Assembly (NCBI GenBank): GCA_016868035.1
Contig: VGID01000006.1
Coordinates: forward strand, 1-64,000
Reading direction: 5' to 3'
DNA length: 64,000 nt
Source of the DNA: Betaproteobacteria bacterium
GTDB lineage: Bacteria > Pseudomonadota > Gammaproteobacteria > Burkholderiales > SG8-41
The notes below the pieces were generated by a model. It was not told the origin of the DNA. It saw only the letters and a list, made by a program, of their open reading frames with translations, and searched no databases. Positions 37,076-45,388 of the stretch are shown piece by piece. The position numbers and the translations under genes are program-made. How positions within the stretch are numbered: position 1 is the stretch's first letter; each line of letters opens with the position of its first letter.

Positions 37076-37622
37076 GGTTTTTCCCCTGCTCCCACAGCAC
37101 GTCGCCGCGCCCCGCGCGGCGGTTGAGCGCACGGGCCAGAACGAACAGCAGGTCCGAGAGGCGGTTCAGATACCGCATCGCGAAGGGGGGTGCCTGCTCG
37201 GCGCGGGCGAGCGTCACCACTCGCCGCTCGGCGCGGCGGCATACGGCGCGCGCGACGTGAGCGAGGCTGGCCGCCCGCGAGCCGCCCGGCAGGACGAACT
37301 CCTTCAGCGGCGGCAGGCCGGCATTGAAGCCGTCGAGCAGCCGCTCGAGCCTCGTCACGTGCGACTCGGTCATGATGGCGTGGCCGGGTATGCTCAGCTC
37401 GCCGCCGAGGTCGAAGAGATCGTGCTGCACTCCGGTGAGACACGCCTGCATGTCCTCCGGCAGCGCCTCGGCGGCAAGCACGCCGACCACGCTGTTCAGC
37501 TCGTCCACAGCACCGATCGCCTCGATGCGCGCCGCATCCTTCGCCACGCGCTCGCCGTCGGCGAGCCCGGTCGTTCCGGCATCTCCGGTGCGCGTGTAGA
37601 TCTTGGTGAGCCGGTGTCCCAT
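37071..37622 (-). CDS. Cob(I)alamin adenosyltransferase, PduO type
   Basis: Transfers the adenosyl group of ATP to cob(I)alamin, giving adenosylcobalamin. The 183 residues carry the PduO/MMAB signatures: KIYTRTGDAGTTGLADG for ATP, AIGAVDELNSVVGV, LFDLGGELS, and the C-terminal FVLPGGS with RRAERRVVTL and YLNRLSDLLFVLAR. It lies near btuF, so cobalamin import and activation are neighbours, though on opposite strands and separated by the cassette. The TGA stop falls within repeat DNA (GGTCACCGG). Confidence 0.95.
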   Translation of the reverse strand: MGHRLTKIYTRTGDAGTTGLADGERVAKDAARIEAIGAVDELNSVVGVLAAEALPEDMQACLTGVQHDLFDLGGELSIPGHAIMTESHVTRLERLLDGFNAGLPPLKEFVLPGGSRAASLAHVARAVCRRAERRVVTLARAEQAPPFAMRYLNRLSDLLFVLARALNRRAGRGDVLWEQGKNR

Positions 37623-37787
37623 ACAGGGCGGATTCTAACGTCCGGGCCCGCTCCCGAGAAGTGCGCCCTCTAGTGCAATAAGGATCAGGTCCCGGTCGCC
37701 TGCCGCGGCAGGCGCCGAAAATGACAGCGGGCCACGAATCCGGACAGGCCGGCTCTTGCACGGGCGGGATCTCCACCAAAGACTGAA

Positions 37788-38142
37788 ATGCTGCCGCCGC
37801 TACCCGATGTACACGCGCTCGCAGTGATGGCCCTCGTGGTCGTCGCGCTCGTGCTCTTTGCGCGCGAGCGCATCCCTCTGGAATCCGCGTGCCTGATCAT
37901 CCTTGCCGTGCTGGTGCTCGCGTTCCAGCTCTTTCCGTATGAGCGGGCCGGCATCGCATTGCGCGCGCCCGAATTCTTCCTGGGCTTCGGTCACGAGGCG
38001 CTGGTCACAGTGTGCCGCCTCATGGTCATGGGCCACGCGCTCGAGACGACCGGGGCGCTCAAGCCGGTCGCGATAGGGCTCGCCCGCGTGGACCGCGAGC
38101 CCCACGCTCTCGCTGCTGCTTACGCTTGTCGCCGCCGCCATC
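37788..38142 (+). pseudogene. Detached N-terminal part of SLC13-type permease
   Basis: ATG at 37788 opens LPPLPDVHALAVMALVVVAL with two or three further membrane helices (LIILAVLVLAFQLF, EALVTVCRLMVMGHALE) and reaches GLARV at 38090, where the coding pattern moves to the next frame (WTASPTLSLLLTLVAAAI). Restoring two bases at GTGG (to GTGTGG, 38088-38091) would join this to the downstream gene as one SLC13 protein. A two-base deletion or an assembly error is the simplest reading. Confidence 0.75.
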
Positions 38143-39618
38143 ATGAGCGCATTCGTCAACAACACGCCCATCGTCGTGTTGCTGCTGCCGATGCTGGTCC
38201 GCCTCTCGCTAAGCGGCGCGGCGCGGGCCTCCTCGGTGCTCATCCCGATGGGCTTCGCGACGCTGATCGGCGGCATGGCCACCACCATCGGAACCTCGAC
38301 CAACCTGCTGGTAGTCGGTGTCGCCGCGGATCTCGGCATGCGGCGGTTCGAGATGTTCGATTTCGTGCTGCCCGCGGCGATCGCCGGCTCGCTCGGGATT
38401 GCCTATCTGTGGCTGGTCGTCCCGCGGCTGCTGCCCGACCGCACCCCGCCCCTGAAGGACACCTCGCCGCGCATTTTCGAGGCGCTTCTGTACATCACCG
38501 AGGACAGCGCGGCCGCCGGCAAGTCATTGGCGGACGTGCGCAGGACCACCGGCGGCAAGATCCAGATCCTGAGCATCGAGCGCGGGCACGGCCTGCGCGT
38601 CGCCAGGCTCCCTACTGTCGAACTGCGCACCGGCGACAAGCTGCGGCTGCGCGACACGCCGGAGAACCTGAAGGAATACGAACAAGCGCTCGGCGCCAAG
38701 CTGCACAGCGTGGACGACGAGACGCATCCGGTCAGGGAGGAACACCCGCGTTCGGCCGAGGGCCAGCAGCTCACCGAGATCGTCGTGACCGATAGCTCGC
38801 CGCTGCACGGGCGGACGCTCTCCGAGATGCGTTTCGCGGAACGCTATAACCTCGTGGTGCTCGCCCTGCACCGCGCCGGGCCCGGCGGCGCCGTCTCGGG
38901 CGATATCTCGGATGTGAGGCTAAGCAGCGGGGACGTGCTCCTGATGCAGGGCGCAAGCGAGCGGATCGCCGAGTTGAAGCGCGGCGGACACCTGCTCGTG
39001 CTCGATGCCACGGTGGATCTGCCGGAGACCAGGAAAGCCCCGATCGCTCTCCTGATCATGGCGACCGTGGTCGTGCTCGCGGCGCTCGGCATCGTGCCCA
39101 TCCTGGTCGGCGCGGTGATCGGCGTCTCGGTGATGCTGCTGACGCGCTGCCTCACGTGGGAGGACGTCACGGCGGCGCTCAGCGTGCAGGTGATCATGAT
39201 CATCGTGACCAGCCTCGCGCTTGGTGTGGCCCTGATCCGTACCGGCGGCGCGGAGTACATCGCCCAGCTCTACGTCGTCCTGGCGTCGGGACTGCCGCCG
39301 GCGGGGGTGCTGAGCGGGCTGATGCTGGTGATGGCCCTGCTCACCAACGTCGTATCCAACAACGCGGCAGCCGTGATCGGCACGCCGATCGCGATCAGCA
39401 TTGCCCGCGAGCTCGGCGCGCCGCTCGAGCCGTTCGTGCTGGCGGTCCTGTTCGGCGCGAACTTGAGCTTCGCGACGCCCATGGCGTATCAGACGAATCT
39501 CCTGATCTACACGGCCGGCGGCTACCGCTTCGCAGACTTCGTGCGCTCGGGCGTGCCTCTCGTGCTCCTGCTGTGGGCAGCTTTCTCGGTGTTGCTCGCC
39601 GTCCTCTACGATCTCTGA
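38143..39618 (+). CDS. SLC13 family permease with two RCK_C domains (5' part frameshifted away)
   Basis: Divalent anion:Na+ symporter-like membrane protein. The frame from ATG 38143 starts at the first transport signature MSAFVNNTPIVVLLLPML, and GTSTNLLVVGVAADLGM follows. Two central TrkA-C/RCK_C domains (ITEDSAAAGKSLADVRRTTG and TDSSPLHGRTLSEMRF) are typical of the large SLC13 branch, then the second half of the transporter with LLTNVVSNNAAAVIGTPIAI. The missing N-terminal helices are encoded in another frame just upstream (37788-38090). If the frameshift is real the protein is likely non-functional. Substrate could be sulfate, dicarboxylates or similar. Confidence 0.85.
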   Translation: MSAFVNNTPIVVLLLPMLVRLSLSGAARASSVLIPMGFATLIGGMATTIGTSTNLLVVGVAADLGMRRFEMFDFVLPAAIAGSLGIAYLWLVVPRLLPDRTPPLKDTSPRIFEALLYITEDSAAAGKSLADVRRTTGGKIQILSIERGHGLRVARLPTVELRTGDKLRLRDTPENLKEYEQALGAKLHSVDDETHPVREEHPRSAEGQQLTEIVVTDSSPLHGRTLSEMRFAERYNLVVLALHRAGPGGAVSGDISDVRLSSGDVLLMQGASERIAELKRGGHLLVLDATVDLPETRKAPIALLIMATVVVLAALGIVPILVGAVIGVSVMLLTRCLTWEDVTAALSVQVIMIIVTSLALGVALIRTGGAEYIAQLYVVLASGLPPAGVLSGLMLVMALLTNVVSNNAAAVIGTPIAISIARELGAPLEPFVLAVLFGANLSFATPMAYQTNLLIYTAGGYRFADFVRSGVPLVLLLWAAFSVLLAVLYDL

Positions 39619-39625
39619 GCGGGAC

Positions 39626-39649
39626 GGCGCGGCCGTGTCAGGCCGTGCC
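39626..39649. terminator. Possible bidirectional hairpin between convergent permease genes
   Basis: GGCGCGGCC (39626-39634), loop GTGTCA, and GGCCGTGCC (39641-39649) pair with one mismatch between the SLC13 stop and the SulP stop. There is no U-tract on either strand, so intrinsic termination is uncertain. Confidence 0.3.
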
Positions 39650-41803
39650 GGAATGCGGGTTGCGCACCCTCAGCGTGCAGGTCGCCGCGTCGAATTCGGG
39701 ATCATCGATGCGGCCGTAGATCGCGGCGAGCGCCTGCTCCTCGGTGCGGAAGAAATTGTGGGCGCCGATTCTCTCGAACAGGCGCGTGTTCTCGAGGACG
39801 CGCAGCACCTGGTACTTGAGCCCGCTGAACACCATCGTCACGCGGTTATCCCCGAGCCGCTCGACCACCTGCCGGATCGCCTCTTCTCCGGAACCGTCGA
39901 TCTCGTTGATGGCGTCGCCGACGACGAGAACGAACTTCGCCTTCGGATTCCTCGCCACCTGATCGAGCACGACGCCCTCGAAGTAGGGCACGTTCGCGAA
40001 GAACAGCGAGCCGTCGAAGCGGATGACAATGATGTGCTCGCTCGTCTCGAGCTTGTGCAGGTGCGCGTCGCGCAACGTGCCGTCCGGGTGGCGCCCGAGC
40101 ACCGCAACCCGCGGCCGCATGGTGCGGTAGAGATAGAGGATGATCGCGAGCCCCGCTCCCGTCAGGATCCCGGTGTCGAGGTGCGGCGCGAAGCCCAGCG
40201 TGGCCGCGAAGGTCACCGTCGCCGCCACGCCGTCGTGGCGGTGCGCCTGCCAGGCATGCCGTATCGCCCTGAAATTCACCAGGTTGACCACCGCCATGAT
40301 GATGATCGCGGCGAGCACCGCCTGCGGCAGGTGGTAGAGCAGCGGCGTGAGAAACAGCAGCGTGAGAAGCACGAGCAGCCAGGCGAACACGGAGGACATG
40401 CCGGTCACCGCGCCGGCGCTGAAGTTCACCGCCGAACGCGAGAACGATCCGCTCACCGGGAACGACTGGCTGAAGCTGCCCACGATGTTGGCGAGGCCCT
40501 GCCCGATGAGCTCCTGGTTCGGGTCCACGCGCTGCCGGGTCCTGGTGGCCATTGCCTTGGCGATCGAGAGCGCCTCCATGAACCCGACCAGGGTGATGAC
40601 CAGGGCCGCGGCAAGCAGCGAGGCGAACCTGTCCCAGCTCAGGGCCGGTAACGTGATCGAAGGCAGTCCGGACGGGATGGCTCCGACCACTTCCCCGCCT
40701 CCGATCAGCTCGAGCTGGCCGTGGGCGATCCGGCCGATGCGCCAGCGCCGGCCGTCGGTCTCCGCGCGGGGGGGGATGTCTCGGACGAGATAAAGCCGCA
40801 CGCCCCCGAACTCCGCGCCGAAACCGCGCACGAACGTGTACTTGCGCAACGCGTTGCCGCGCAAGCGGTTCTCTCTCTCCACTTCCTTGATCTCGAGCCT
40901 CAGCGACTCGACATCGTAGGTATACGCGAGCAGCTCCTGGGGCGGCCCGTTCCGAGCCTGCTTGAGAGCGGCGAGTTCGGCCGACGCGGCCGCCAGCTTC
41001 TCCTTGAGATAAGCGGCATACGATGCGTTGGCCGAGTACTCGCTTGCCATGATCCGCACCTCGCTGTCGGCGATGATGCCGGTCGGGGCGATGTCCTTGC
41101 GCTCGTAGCCGGTTTGCCAGCTCACGAGCGTGGTGGCGACCACCGCGATCAGCACCCCGGGCCACTGCGGCGCAAAGCGCTTGACCGCGATCATGATCGC
41201 GAGCGCCGCCGCCGCCATCAGCAGGGGAGAGAGGTTCGTGTCCGCGATCTGGCGCAACATTCCCCAGACGTCGACGAGAAAGTTCTCGCTGCGGCTGGAG
41301 GCGATCCCGAGCACCTTGTCGAGCTGGGACAGCGCGATGATGATGGCCGCGGCGTTGGTGAACCCGACGATCACGGGATGGGACAGAAAGCTCACGATGG
41401 CGCCGAGCTTGAACAGGCCCATCGTGAGCTGCATCATGCCCACCATCAGCGCGAGCACGATGGCGAGCGCGATGAACTGCTCGGAGCCCGGCGCGAGGGA
41501 CTTCGACAGCACCGCCCCGGTGAGCAGGGAAACCATGGCGACCGGACCGGTGGCGAGCTGGTGCGACGAGCCCCACAGCGCCGCGATCAGGACCGGGAGG
41601 AACGCCGCGTAGAGCCCGTAGTACGGCGGCAGCCCCGCGAGCTGCGCGTAGGCCATCGATTGCGGGACGAGGATCAGGCCGACGGTGATGCCCGCAAAGA
41701 AATCGGCGCGCAGCGTCTCGCGCTTGAGCGGAAACCAGCCAAGGAAGGGAAGAAAGGGAAGCAGCCGGCCCACGTCGTGTTGTTGTTCTCGGTCAAATTT
41801 CAA
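39638..41803 (-). CDS. SulP family anion permease with an extra internal domain
   Basis: Inner-membrane SulP/SLC26 transporter, 721 residues, ending in a cytoplasmic STAS domain (IIVIRFDGSLFFANVPYFE and LVVGDAINEIDGSGEEAIRQ). The membrane part shows AGITVGLILVPQSMAYAQLAGLPPYYGLYAAFLP and the second signature GLANIVGSFSQSFPVSGSFSRSAVN split across two halves. Unusually, about 135 residues (roughly 236-372) are inserted between two transport helices, including a helical segment YLKEKLAAASAELAALKQ and a charged stretch RLEIKEVERENRLRG, likely coiled coil. Start is TTG at 41803; GTG at 41773 is an alternative. Substrate (sulfate, bicarbonate or other) is not determinable. Confidence 0.92.
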   Translation of the reverse strand: MKFDREQQHDVGRLLPFLPFLGWFPLKRETLRADFFAGITVGLILVPQSMAYAQLAGLPPYYGLYAAFLPVLIAALWGSSHQLATGPVAMVSLLTGAVLSKSLAPGSEQFIALAIVLALMVGMMQLTMGLFKLGAIVSFLSHPVIVGFTNAAAIIIALSQLDKVLGIASSRSENFLVDVWGMLRQIADTNLSPLLMAAAALAIMIAVKRFAPQWPGVLIAVVATTLVSWQTGYERKDIAPTGIIADSEVRIMASEYSANASYAAYLKEKLAAASAELAALKQARNGPPQELLAYTYDVESLRLEIKEVERENRLRGNALRKYTFVRGFGAEFGGVRLYLVRDIPPRAETDGRRWRIGRIAHGQLELIGGGEVVGAIPSGLPSITLPALSWDRFASLLAAALVITLVGFMEALSIAKAMATRTRQRVDPNQELIGQGLANIVGSFSQSFPVSGSFSRSAVNFSAGAVTGMSSVFAWLLVLLTLLFLTPLLYHLPQAVLAAIIIMAVVNLVNFRAIRHAWQAHRHDGVAATVTFAATLGFAPHLDTGILTGAGLAIILYLYRTMRPRVAVLGRHPDGTLRDAHLHKLETSEHIIVIRFDGSLFFANVPYFEGVVLDQVARNPKAKFVLVVGDAINEIDGSGEEAIRQVVERLGDNRVTMVFSGLKYQVLRVLENTRLFERIGAHNFFRTEEQALAAIYGRIDDPEFDAATCTLRVRNPHSGTA

Positions 41804-41857
41804 GTGTAACGCCGGATCGCGCCGAGGGAAATGCAGGGGTCTGCCGTGCGAGCGAGG

Positions 41858-42030
41858 ATTGAGGAATGGGGATCGAGGATTGAGGATTGAGGATTGAGGA
41901 TTGAGGATTGAGGATTGAGGATTGAGGATTGAGGATTGAGGGAGACCGTTATCGCAGGGGGCGCGACTATCCAGTCTTCAAACCGAATCGCTCAATCCTC
42001 GATCCCCATTCCTCAATCCTCGCCGACGGC
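41858..42030 (+). repeat. Long GGATTGA heptamer array with inverted partner
   Basis: Left array of about eleven units of GGATTGA (41858-41942, with variants GGAATGG and GGATCGA at the start), a 40-base spacer, and an inverted right array of TCAATCC TCGATCC CCATTCC TCAATCC units (41990-42019). Notably the variant units GGAATGG GGATCGA of the left array are mirrored in the right array, showing that the two arms share a common order. Confidence 0.93.
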
Positions 42031-42031
42031 G

Positions 42032-42979
42032 CTAGGATAAGTAGCGCCCGAGCCGGACCGCCGTCTGCCCCCGGTACAGACGCTTCGAGGGCATGACCAG
42101 CACGCAATCATCGTAGGGCGTCTTCACCTCTTCCCCGCCGTCCCAGCCGATCACCGTGCCCGCGCGCGCGATGACCTCGAGACCGGAGTAGGGTCCGGCA
42201 AACCGGAACTGCTCCGAACGGATGGTAATCGGGTGCGTGATTTCAATGACCCGCGCCGCAGGCGGCCGCGCGGAGAGTTTCGAGCCCGCGAACTCCCGGC
42301 TGATGACGCCGCAATGCAGCAGGAAGCGCAGTGTGGTCTCGCGCGCGACATCCACGGTGCTGCGCGCCCAATGCTGGCCGCATTCGACGAGCACCGCGTT
42401 GCGGGGGCTCGCAGGGTCACCGAAGCCGGCGTAATCGCGCATACGCCGGCCCGCGGCATGGCCGTGATCGGAAACGACCAGCGGCGGGAATCCCACCTGT
42501 ATTGCCAGAGCGCGCCCCTTCTCGAGCGGGCCGGAAATGATCAACGGGGGCGAGGGATGCTGCATCGAGTGGATATCGAGCAGGAAGTCCGCGTCATCGA
42601 CCAGCGCACGCACGGCGCGGGCGCGTTCCAGGTCGGCGCTGCGCCGCGGGCCATCGAGCACGGCGGGATCCCAGACGCGGTTGAAATCCTCCTCGACCCA
42701 GCGCGAAGACTCGGGGTCGCCGGGGTCGAACTTCCCGAACGCCGCGACGTTCATGAATCCCACCGTGAGCCTGCCGCGCAGCGGCCGCAGCCCGCGGCGC
42801 ATCAACTCGTCGAGGACGATTGCCCCGCATAGCTCGTTGCCGTGCGTGAGCGCGGCGAGCAGGACGTGGGGGCCCTTCTTCCCGCTGTCGATGGTCGTGC
42901 AATAGTCCACGCCCGTGTTGCCATGGCGATACGGAGAGAGGTCGGGCACCGGAATTTCGATCGGATATAGGCCGCTCAT
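42032..42979 (-). CDS. Succinylglutamate desuccinylase/aspartoacylase family protein (M14-like)
   Basis: Zinc hydrolase of the AstE/AspA branch of M14 carboxypeptidases, 315 residues. The zinc motif is ALTHGNELCGAIVLDEL (His and Glu), the third ligand His is in LLDIHSMQHPSPP, and the catalytic Glu region is NAVLVECGQHWA. The C-terminal beta-rich part (EITHPITIRSEQFRFAG) is typical of the family. Predicted to remove an acyl group from a small amino-acid derivative; the exact substrate is unknown. No other arginine-catabolism (ast) genes flank it, so aspartoacylase-like or a peptide-modifying role are open. Confidence 0.9.
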   Translation of the reverse strand: MSGLYPIEIPVPDLSPYRHGNTGVDYCTTIDSGKKGPHVLLAALTHGNELCGAIVLDELMRRGLRPLRGRLTVGFMNVAAFGKFDPGDPESSRWVEEDFNRVWDPAVLDGPRRSADLERARAVRALVDDADFLLDIHSMQHPSPPLIISGPLEKGRALAIQVGFPPLVVSDHGHAAGRRMRDYAGFGDPASPRNAVLVECGQHWARSTVDVARETTLRFLLHCGVISREFAGSKLSARPPAARVIEITHPITIRSEQFRFAGPYSGLEVIARAGTVIGWDGGEEVKTPYDDCVLVMPSKRLYRGQTAVRLGRYLS

Positions 42980-43041
42980 AAGGTCACAATGCGCCAGACG
43001 CTGTAGAAATAGCGCCTGACTGCGTCGCGGGAAGGCTGGAA

Positions 43042-43135
43042 CATGATAACCGGTAAGCGGTAAGCGGTAGATTAGACTCGATCGTTGTGGAAGGTTGCCC
43101 GCTCACTGCTTACTGCTCACCGCTCACCATTTTGT
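43042..43135 (+). repeat. Inverted heptamer arrays overlapping the nth 3' end
   Basis: Left array GGTAAGC GGTAAGC GGTAGAT-type (43045-43065), a spacer of about 35 bases, and an inverted right array CGCTCAC TGCTTAC TGCTCAC CGCTCAC (43100-43128). The right array codes for the last seven codons and the stop codon of nth on the minus strand. Confidence 0.87.
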
Positions 43136-43754
43136 GCTTGAACTCGCACAGATCATTGATCAGGCAGCGCGGGCACTCGGGACGGCGCGCCTTGCACACG
43201 TAGCGGCCGTGCAGGATCAGCCAGTGATGGGCGTCGAGCTTGAATTCCCCGGGCACGAGCATGTTCAGTCCCTGCTCCACCGAGAGTACGTCCCTGCCCG
43301 GGGCGATTCCGGTGCGGTTTGCAACGCGGAAGATGTGCGTATCGACCGCGATCTCGGGCTCGCCGAAGGCGGTGTTGAGGATCACGCTCGCAGTCTTGCG
43401 GCCGACTCCTGGCAGCGCCTGCAGCTCCGCGCGCGTGCGCGGAACCTCGCCGCCGTGCTTCTCGGAGAGCAGCCTGCATGCCGCGATCAGGTTTTTCGCC
43501 TTCGTTCGGTAGAGCCCGATGCGCTTGATGTAGCGCTCGAGCCTGCGCTGGCCGAGCGCGAGCAGCTGCCGGGGCGTGCGTGCGACCTTGAACAGCTCGG
43601 CGGTGGCGAGATTCACGCTTTTGTCGGTGGCCTGAGCCGAGAGCACGACGGCGACCAGCAGCTCGAACGGCGTGCCGTACGCGAGCTCGCTGCGCGGCGC
43701 GGGATTCGCGGTGCGCAGGCGCGTGAAAATCTCCTGGCGAATTTCCGGGGTCAC
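43110..43754 (-). CDS. nth: Endonuclease III
   Basis: DNA glycosylase/AP-lyase removing oxidised pyrimidines. 214 residues from a GTG at 43754. Helix-hairpin-helix LPGVGRKTASVIL with the catalytic Lys (about residue 118), the catalytic Asp in VDTHIFRVANR, and the [4Fe-4S] cluster cysteines CKARRPECPRCLINDLC (C-x6-C-x2-C-x5-C). The C-terminal residues KMVSGEQ and the stop codon are encoded by heptamer repeat units; only the disposable tail is affected. Upstream of it on the opposite strand begins the SH3-type gene. Confidence 0.94.
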   Translation of the reverse strand: MTPEIRQEIFTRLRTANPAPRSELAYGTPFELLVAVVLSAQATDKSVNLATAELFKVARTPRQLLALGQRRLERYIKRIGLYRTKAKNLIAACRLLSEKHGGEVPRTRAELQALPGVGRKTASVILNTAFGEPEIAVDTHIFRVANRTGIAPGRDVLSVEQGLNMLVPGEFKLDAHHWLILHGRYVCKARRPECPRCLINDLCEFKHKMVSGEQ

Positions 43755-43868
43755 GAGTGCGTGAAGGGTAGCACACGCATCACGATGCCGCGCCGTGGAT
43801 GGCACCCTGGCGCCGTGCTGTTTATAATCGGCGGGTATCGACTTCGCGGCAGGGGCGGGAGGCGCCGG

Positions 43869-44375
43869 GTGTTCAAATTCTGGGGAGCGCTGATAACGGC
43901 AGCCCTCGCCGCCATGCCCGCCGCGGCCGAGCAGGTGGTGGTCGAGCGCGACACCGCGCTGTACGCCGAGCCGCGCCTGGAATCCGCGCAGGTCGCCCAG
44001 CTCAAGAAGGGCGCGGACGGCGAGGTGATCGGCAAGAGCGGCGCATGGCTCAACCTCAAGCTCCAGGGGGTGAGCGGCTGGCTCCTCTCCTTCAACGTGC
44101 GCTTCCAGGTCAAGCAGGCCGAGGCGGCAGAAAGCGCCAAGGAGAGCGGCTCCGCGCTCGGCCGGCTGTTCGGGCCGCGGCGCAGCGTCAACGTCACGAG
44201 CACCATCGGCATCCGCGGGCTGGAGGAAGACGATCTGCGGCAGGCGAGCTTCAGCGCCGAGCAGATGCGCCAGCTCGAGCAGTATGCCGCGACGCGCGAA
44301 GCGGCCGCCGAGCGGGCGCATGCCGCCGGCCTCGCGGCCGAGCGCGTCGAATACCTCGACGGGAGACCACAATGA
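43869..44375 (+). CDS. Secreted SH3-like domain protein
   Basis: A 168-residue exported protein. Signal peptide (FWGALITAALAAMPAAAEQ), then a bacterial SH3 domain: DTALYAEPRLESAQVAQLKKGADGEVIGKSGAWLNLKLQGVSGWLLSFNVR. The C-terminal half is charged and helical (FSAEQMRQLEQYAATREAAAERAHAAG). SH3b domains usually bind cell-wall peptides or metal centres. GTG at 43869 follows GGGAGG six bases upstream. The stop overlaps the start of the M48 protease (ATGA), so the two are translationally coupled and probably act together in the envelope. Confidence 0.88.
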   Translation: MFKFWGALITAALAAMPAAAEQVVVERDTALYAEPRLESAQVAQLKKGADGEVIGKSGAWLNLKLQGVSGWLLSFNVRFQVKQAEAAESAKESGSALGRLFGPRRSVNVTSTIGIRGLEEDDLRQASFSAEQMRQLEQYAATREAAAERAHAAGLAAERVEYLDGRPQ

Positions 44376-45343
44376 ATCTGCGACTGAAGATATGGCTCGG
44401 CGCAGCCGCCGCCGTCGCGGTTCTAGGCGTGGCGAGCGCCGCCTCGATCGACCTCGGGCGCATCTTCGACGTGGGCAGGGACCTCGCCACGGCCGCGACG
44501 GGCCTCGACGAGAAGGAGGAGATCGCGGTCGGCAGGGAAATCGCCGGGCGGGTGCTGGGCGCCGCGCCGCTTGTCGCGGACGCGGAGCTGCAGTCCTACG
44601 TAAATCGCGTCGGCCGCTGGGTCGCGCAGCAGGCGGAGCGTCCCGATCTGCCGTGGCGTTTCGGGGTGATCGACAGCCCCGGCATCAACGCGTTCGCCGC
44701 TCCCGGCGGCTACGTGCTGATCACCCGCGGGCTCTACGAGATCCTCGACAACGAGGCGCAGCTTGCGGGCGTGCTCGGGCACGAGATCGGCCACATCGTC
44801 CGGCGCCATCACATCACCGTCATGCAGAAGAGCGCCGCAGTGTCCGCGGGCGCAAGGCTGGCGCAGCGCGACAACCGCGCCCAGTTCATCAACAACCTGA
44901 TCGGAACGGGCGCCGAAGTTTTTGCGCGCGGTCTCGACAAGAGCGCCGAATACGAGGCGGACCGCATCGGGATCGTGCTGGCTGCGCGCGCGGGCTACAG
45001 TCCCTACGGGCTGATCGAGGTGCTGCACAAGCTGGCGGCCCGCGGCGCGTCCGACGCCTCGCTCGCGCTGCTGTTCAAGACCCACCCGCAGCCCGGCGAG
45101 CGGCTGTCGCAGCTGGGCGATGCGCTCACCCCGCGCATGGGCCAGTTTCCGGCCGGCAGGGAGCCCGGCATCCGGCAGGTGAGCGCGGATGTGCCGCCGC
45201 CCGCCGCGCAGCAACCGGTTCCCGCCCAGGGCGCGCGCGCCTTGCAGCAGGACGAGGGGGCCGCGCCGGCGGTGCGCCCGGGCCAGAAGGGCGGCATCGG
45301 CGTCGATCCGGGCGGCATCCTGCGCGGGATATTCGGCCGCTGA
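44372..45343 (+). CDS. M48 family periplasmic metalloprotease (BepA/LoiP-like)
   Basis: Zinc protease, 323 residues. Signal-like N-terminus (IWLGAAAAVAVLGVASAASI), then EIAVGREIAGRVLG, GINAFAAPGGYVLITRGLYEIL, the zinc motif LGHEIGHIVRRH (HExxH, about residue 137) and the third ligand in SAEYEADRIGI; SLALLFKTHPQPGERL closes the catalytic domain. The tail is proline/glutamine-rich with a final GGILRGIFGR. No transmembrane anchor beyond the signal is visible. Predicted envelope quality-control protease, coupled to the upstream SH3-domain protein. Confidence 0.93.
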   Translation: MNLRLKIWLGAAAAVAVLGVASAASIDLGRIFDVGRDLATAATGLDEKEEIAVGREIAGRVLGAAPLVADAELQSYVNRVGRWVAQQAERPDLPWRFGVIDSPGINAFAAPGGYVLITRGLYEILDNEAQLAGVLGHEIGHIVRRHHITVMQKSAAVSAGARLAQRDNRAQFINNLIGTGAEVFARGLDKSAEYEADRIGIVLAARAGYSPYGLIEVLHKLAARGASDASLALLFKTHPQPGERLSQLGDALTPRMGQFPAGREPGIRQVSADVPPPAAQQPVPAQGARALQQDEGAAPAVRPGQKGGIGVDPGGILRGIFGR

Positions 45344-45388
45344 ACCGCCGATTCGAAACCGGCGCCTGAAATCATCGAGGAGATCGAC

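Noticed and set aside
41858-42030. Regular repeats resembling a CRISPR array
   Set aside because: Units are 7 bases, directly adjacent and without unique spacers; no cas genes.
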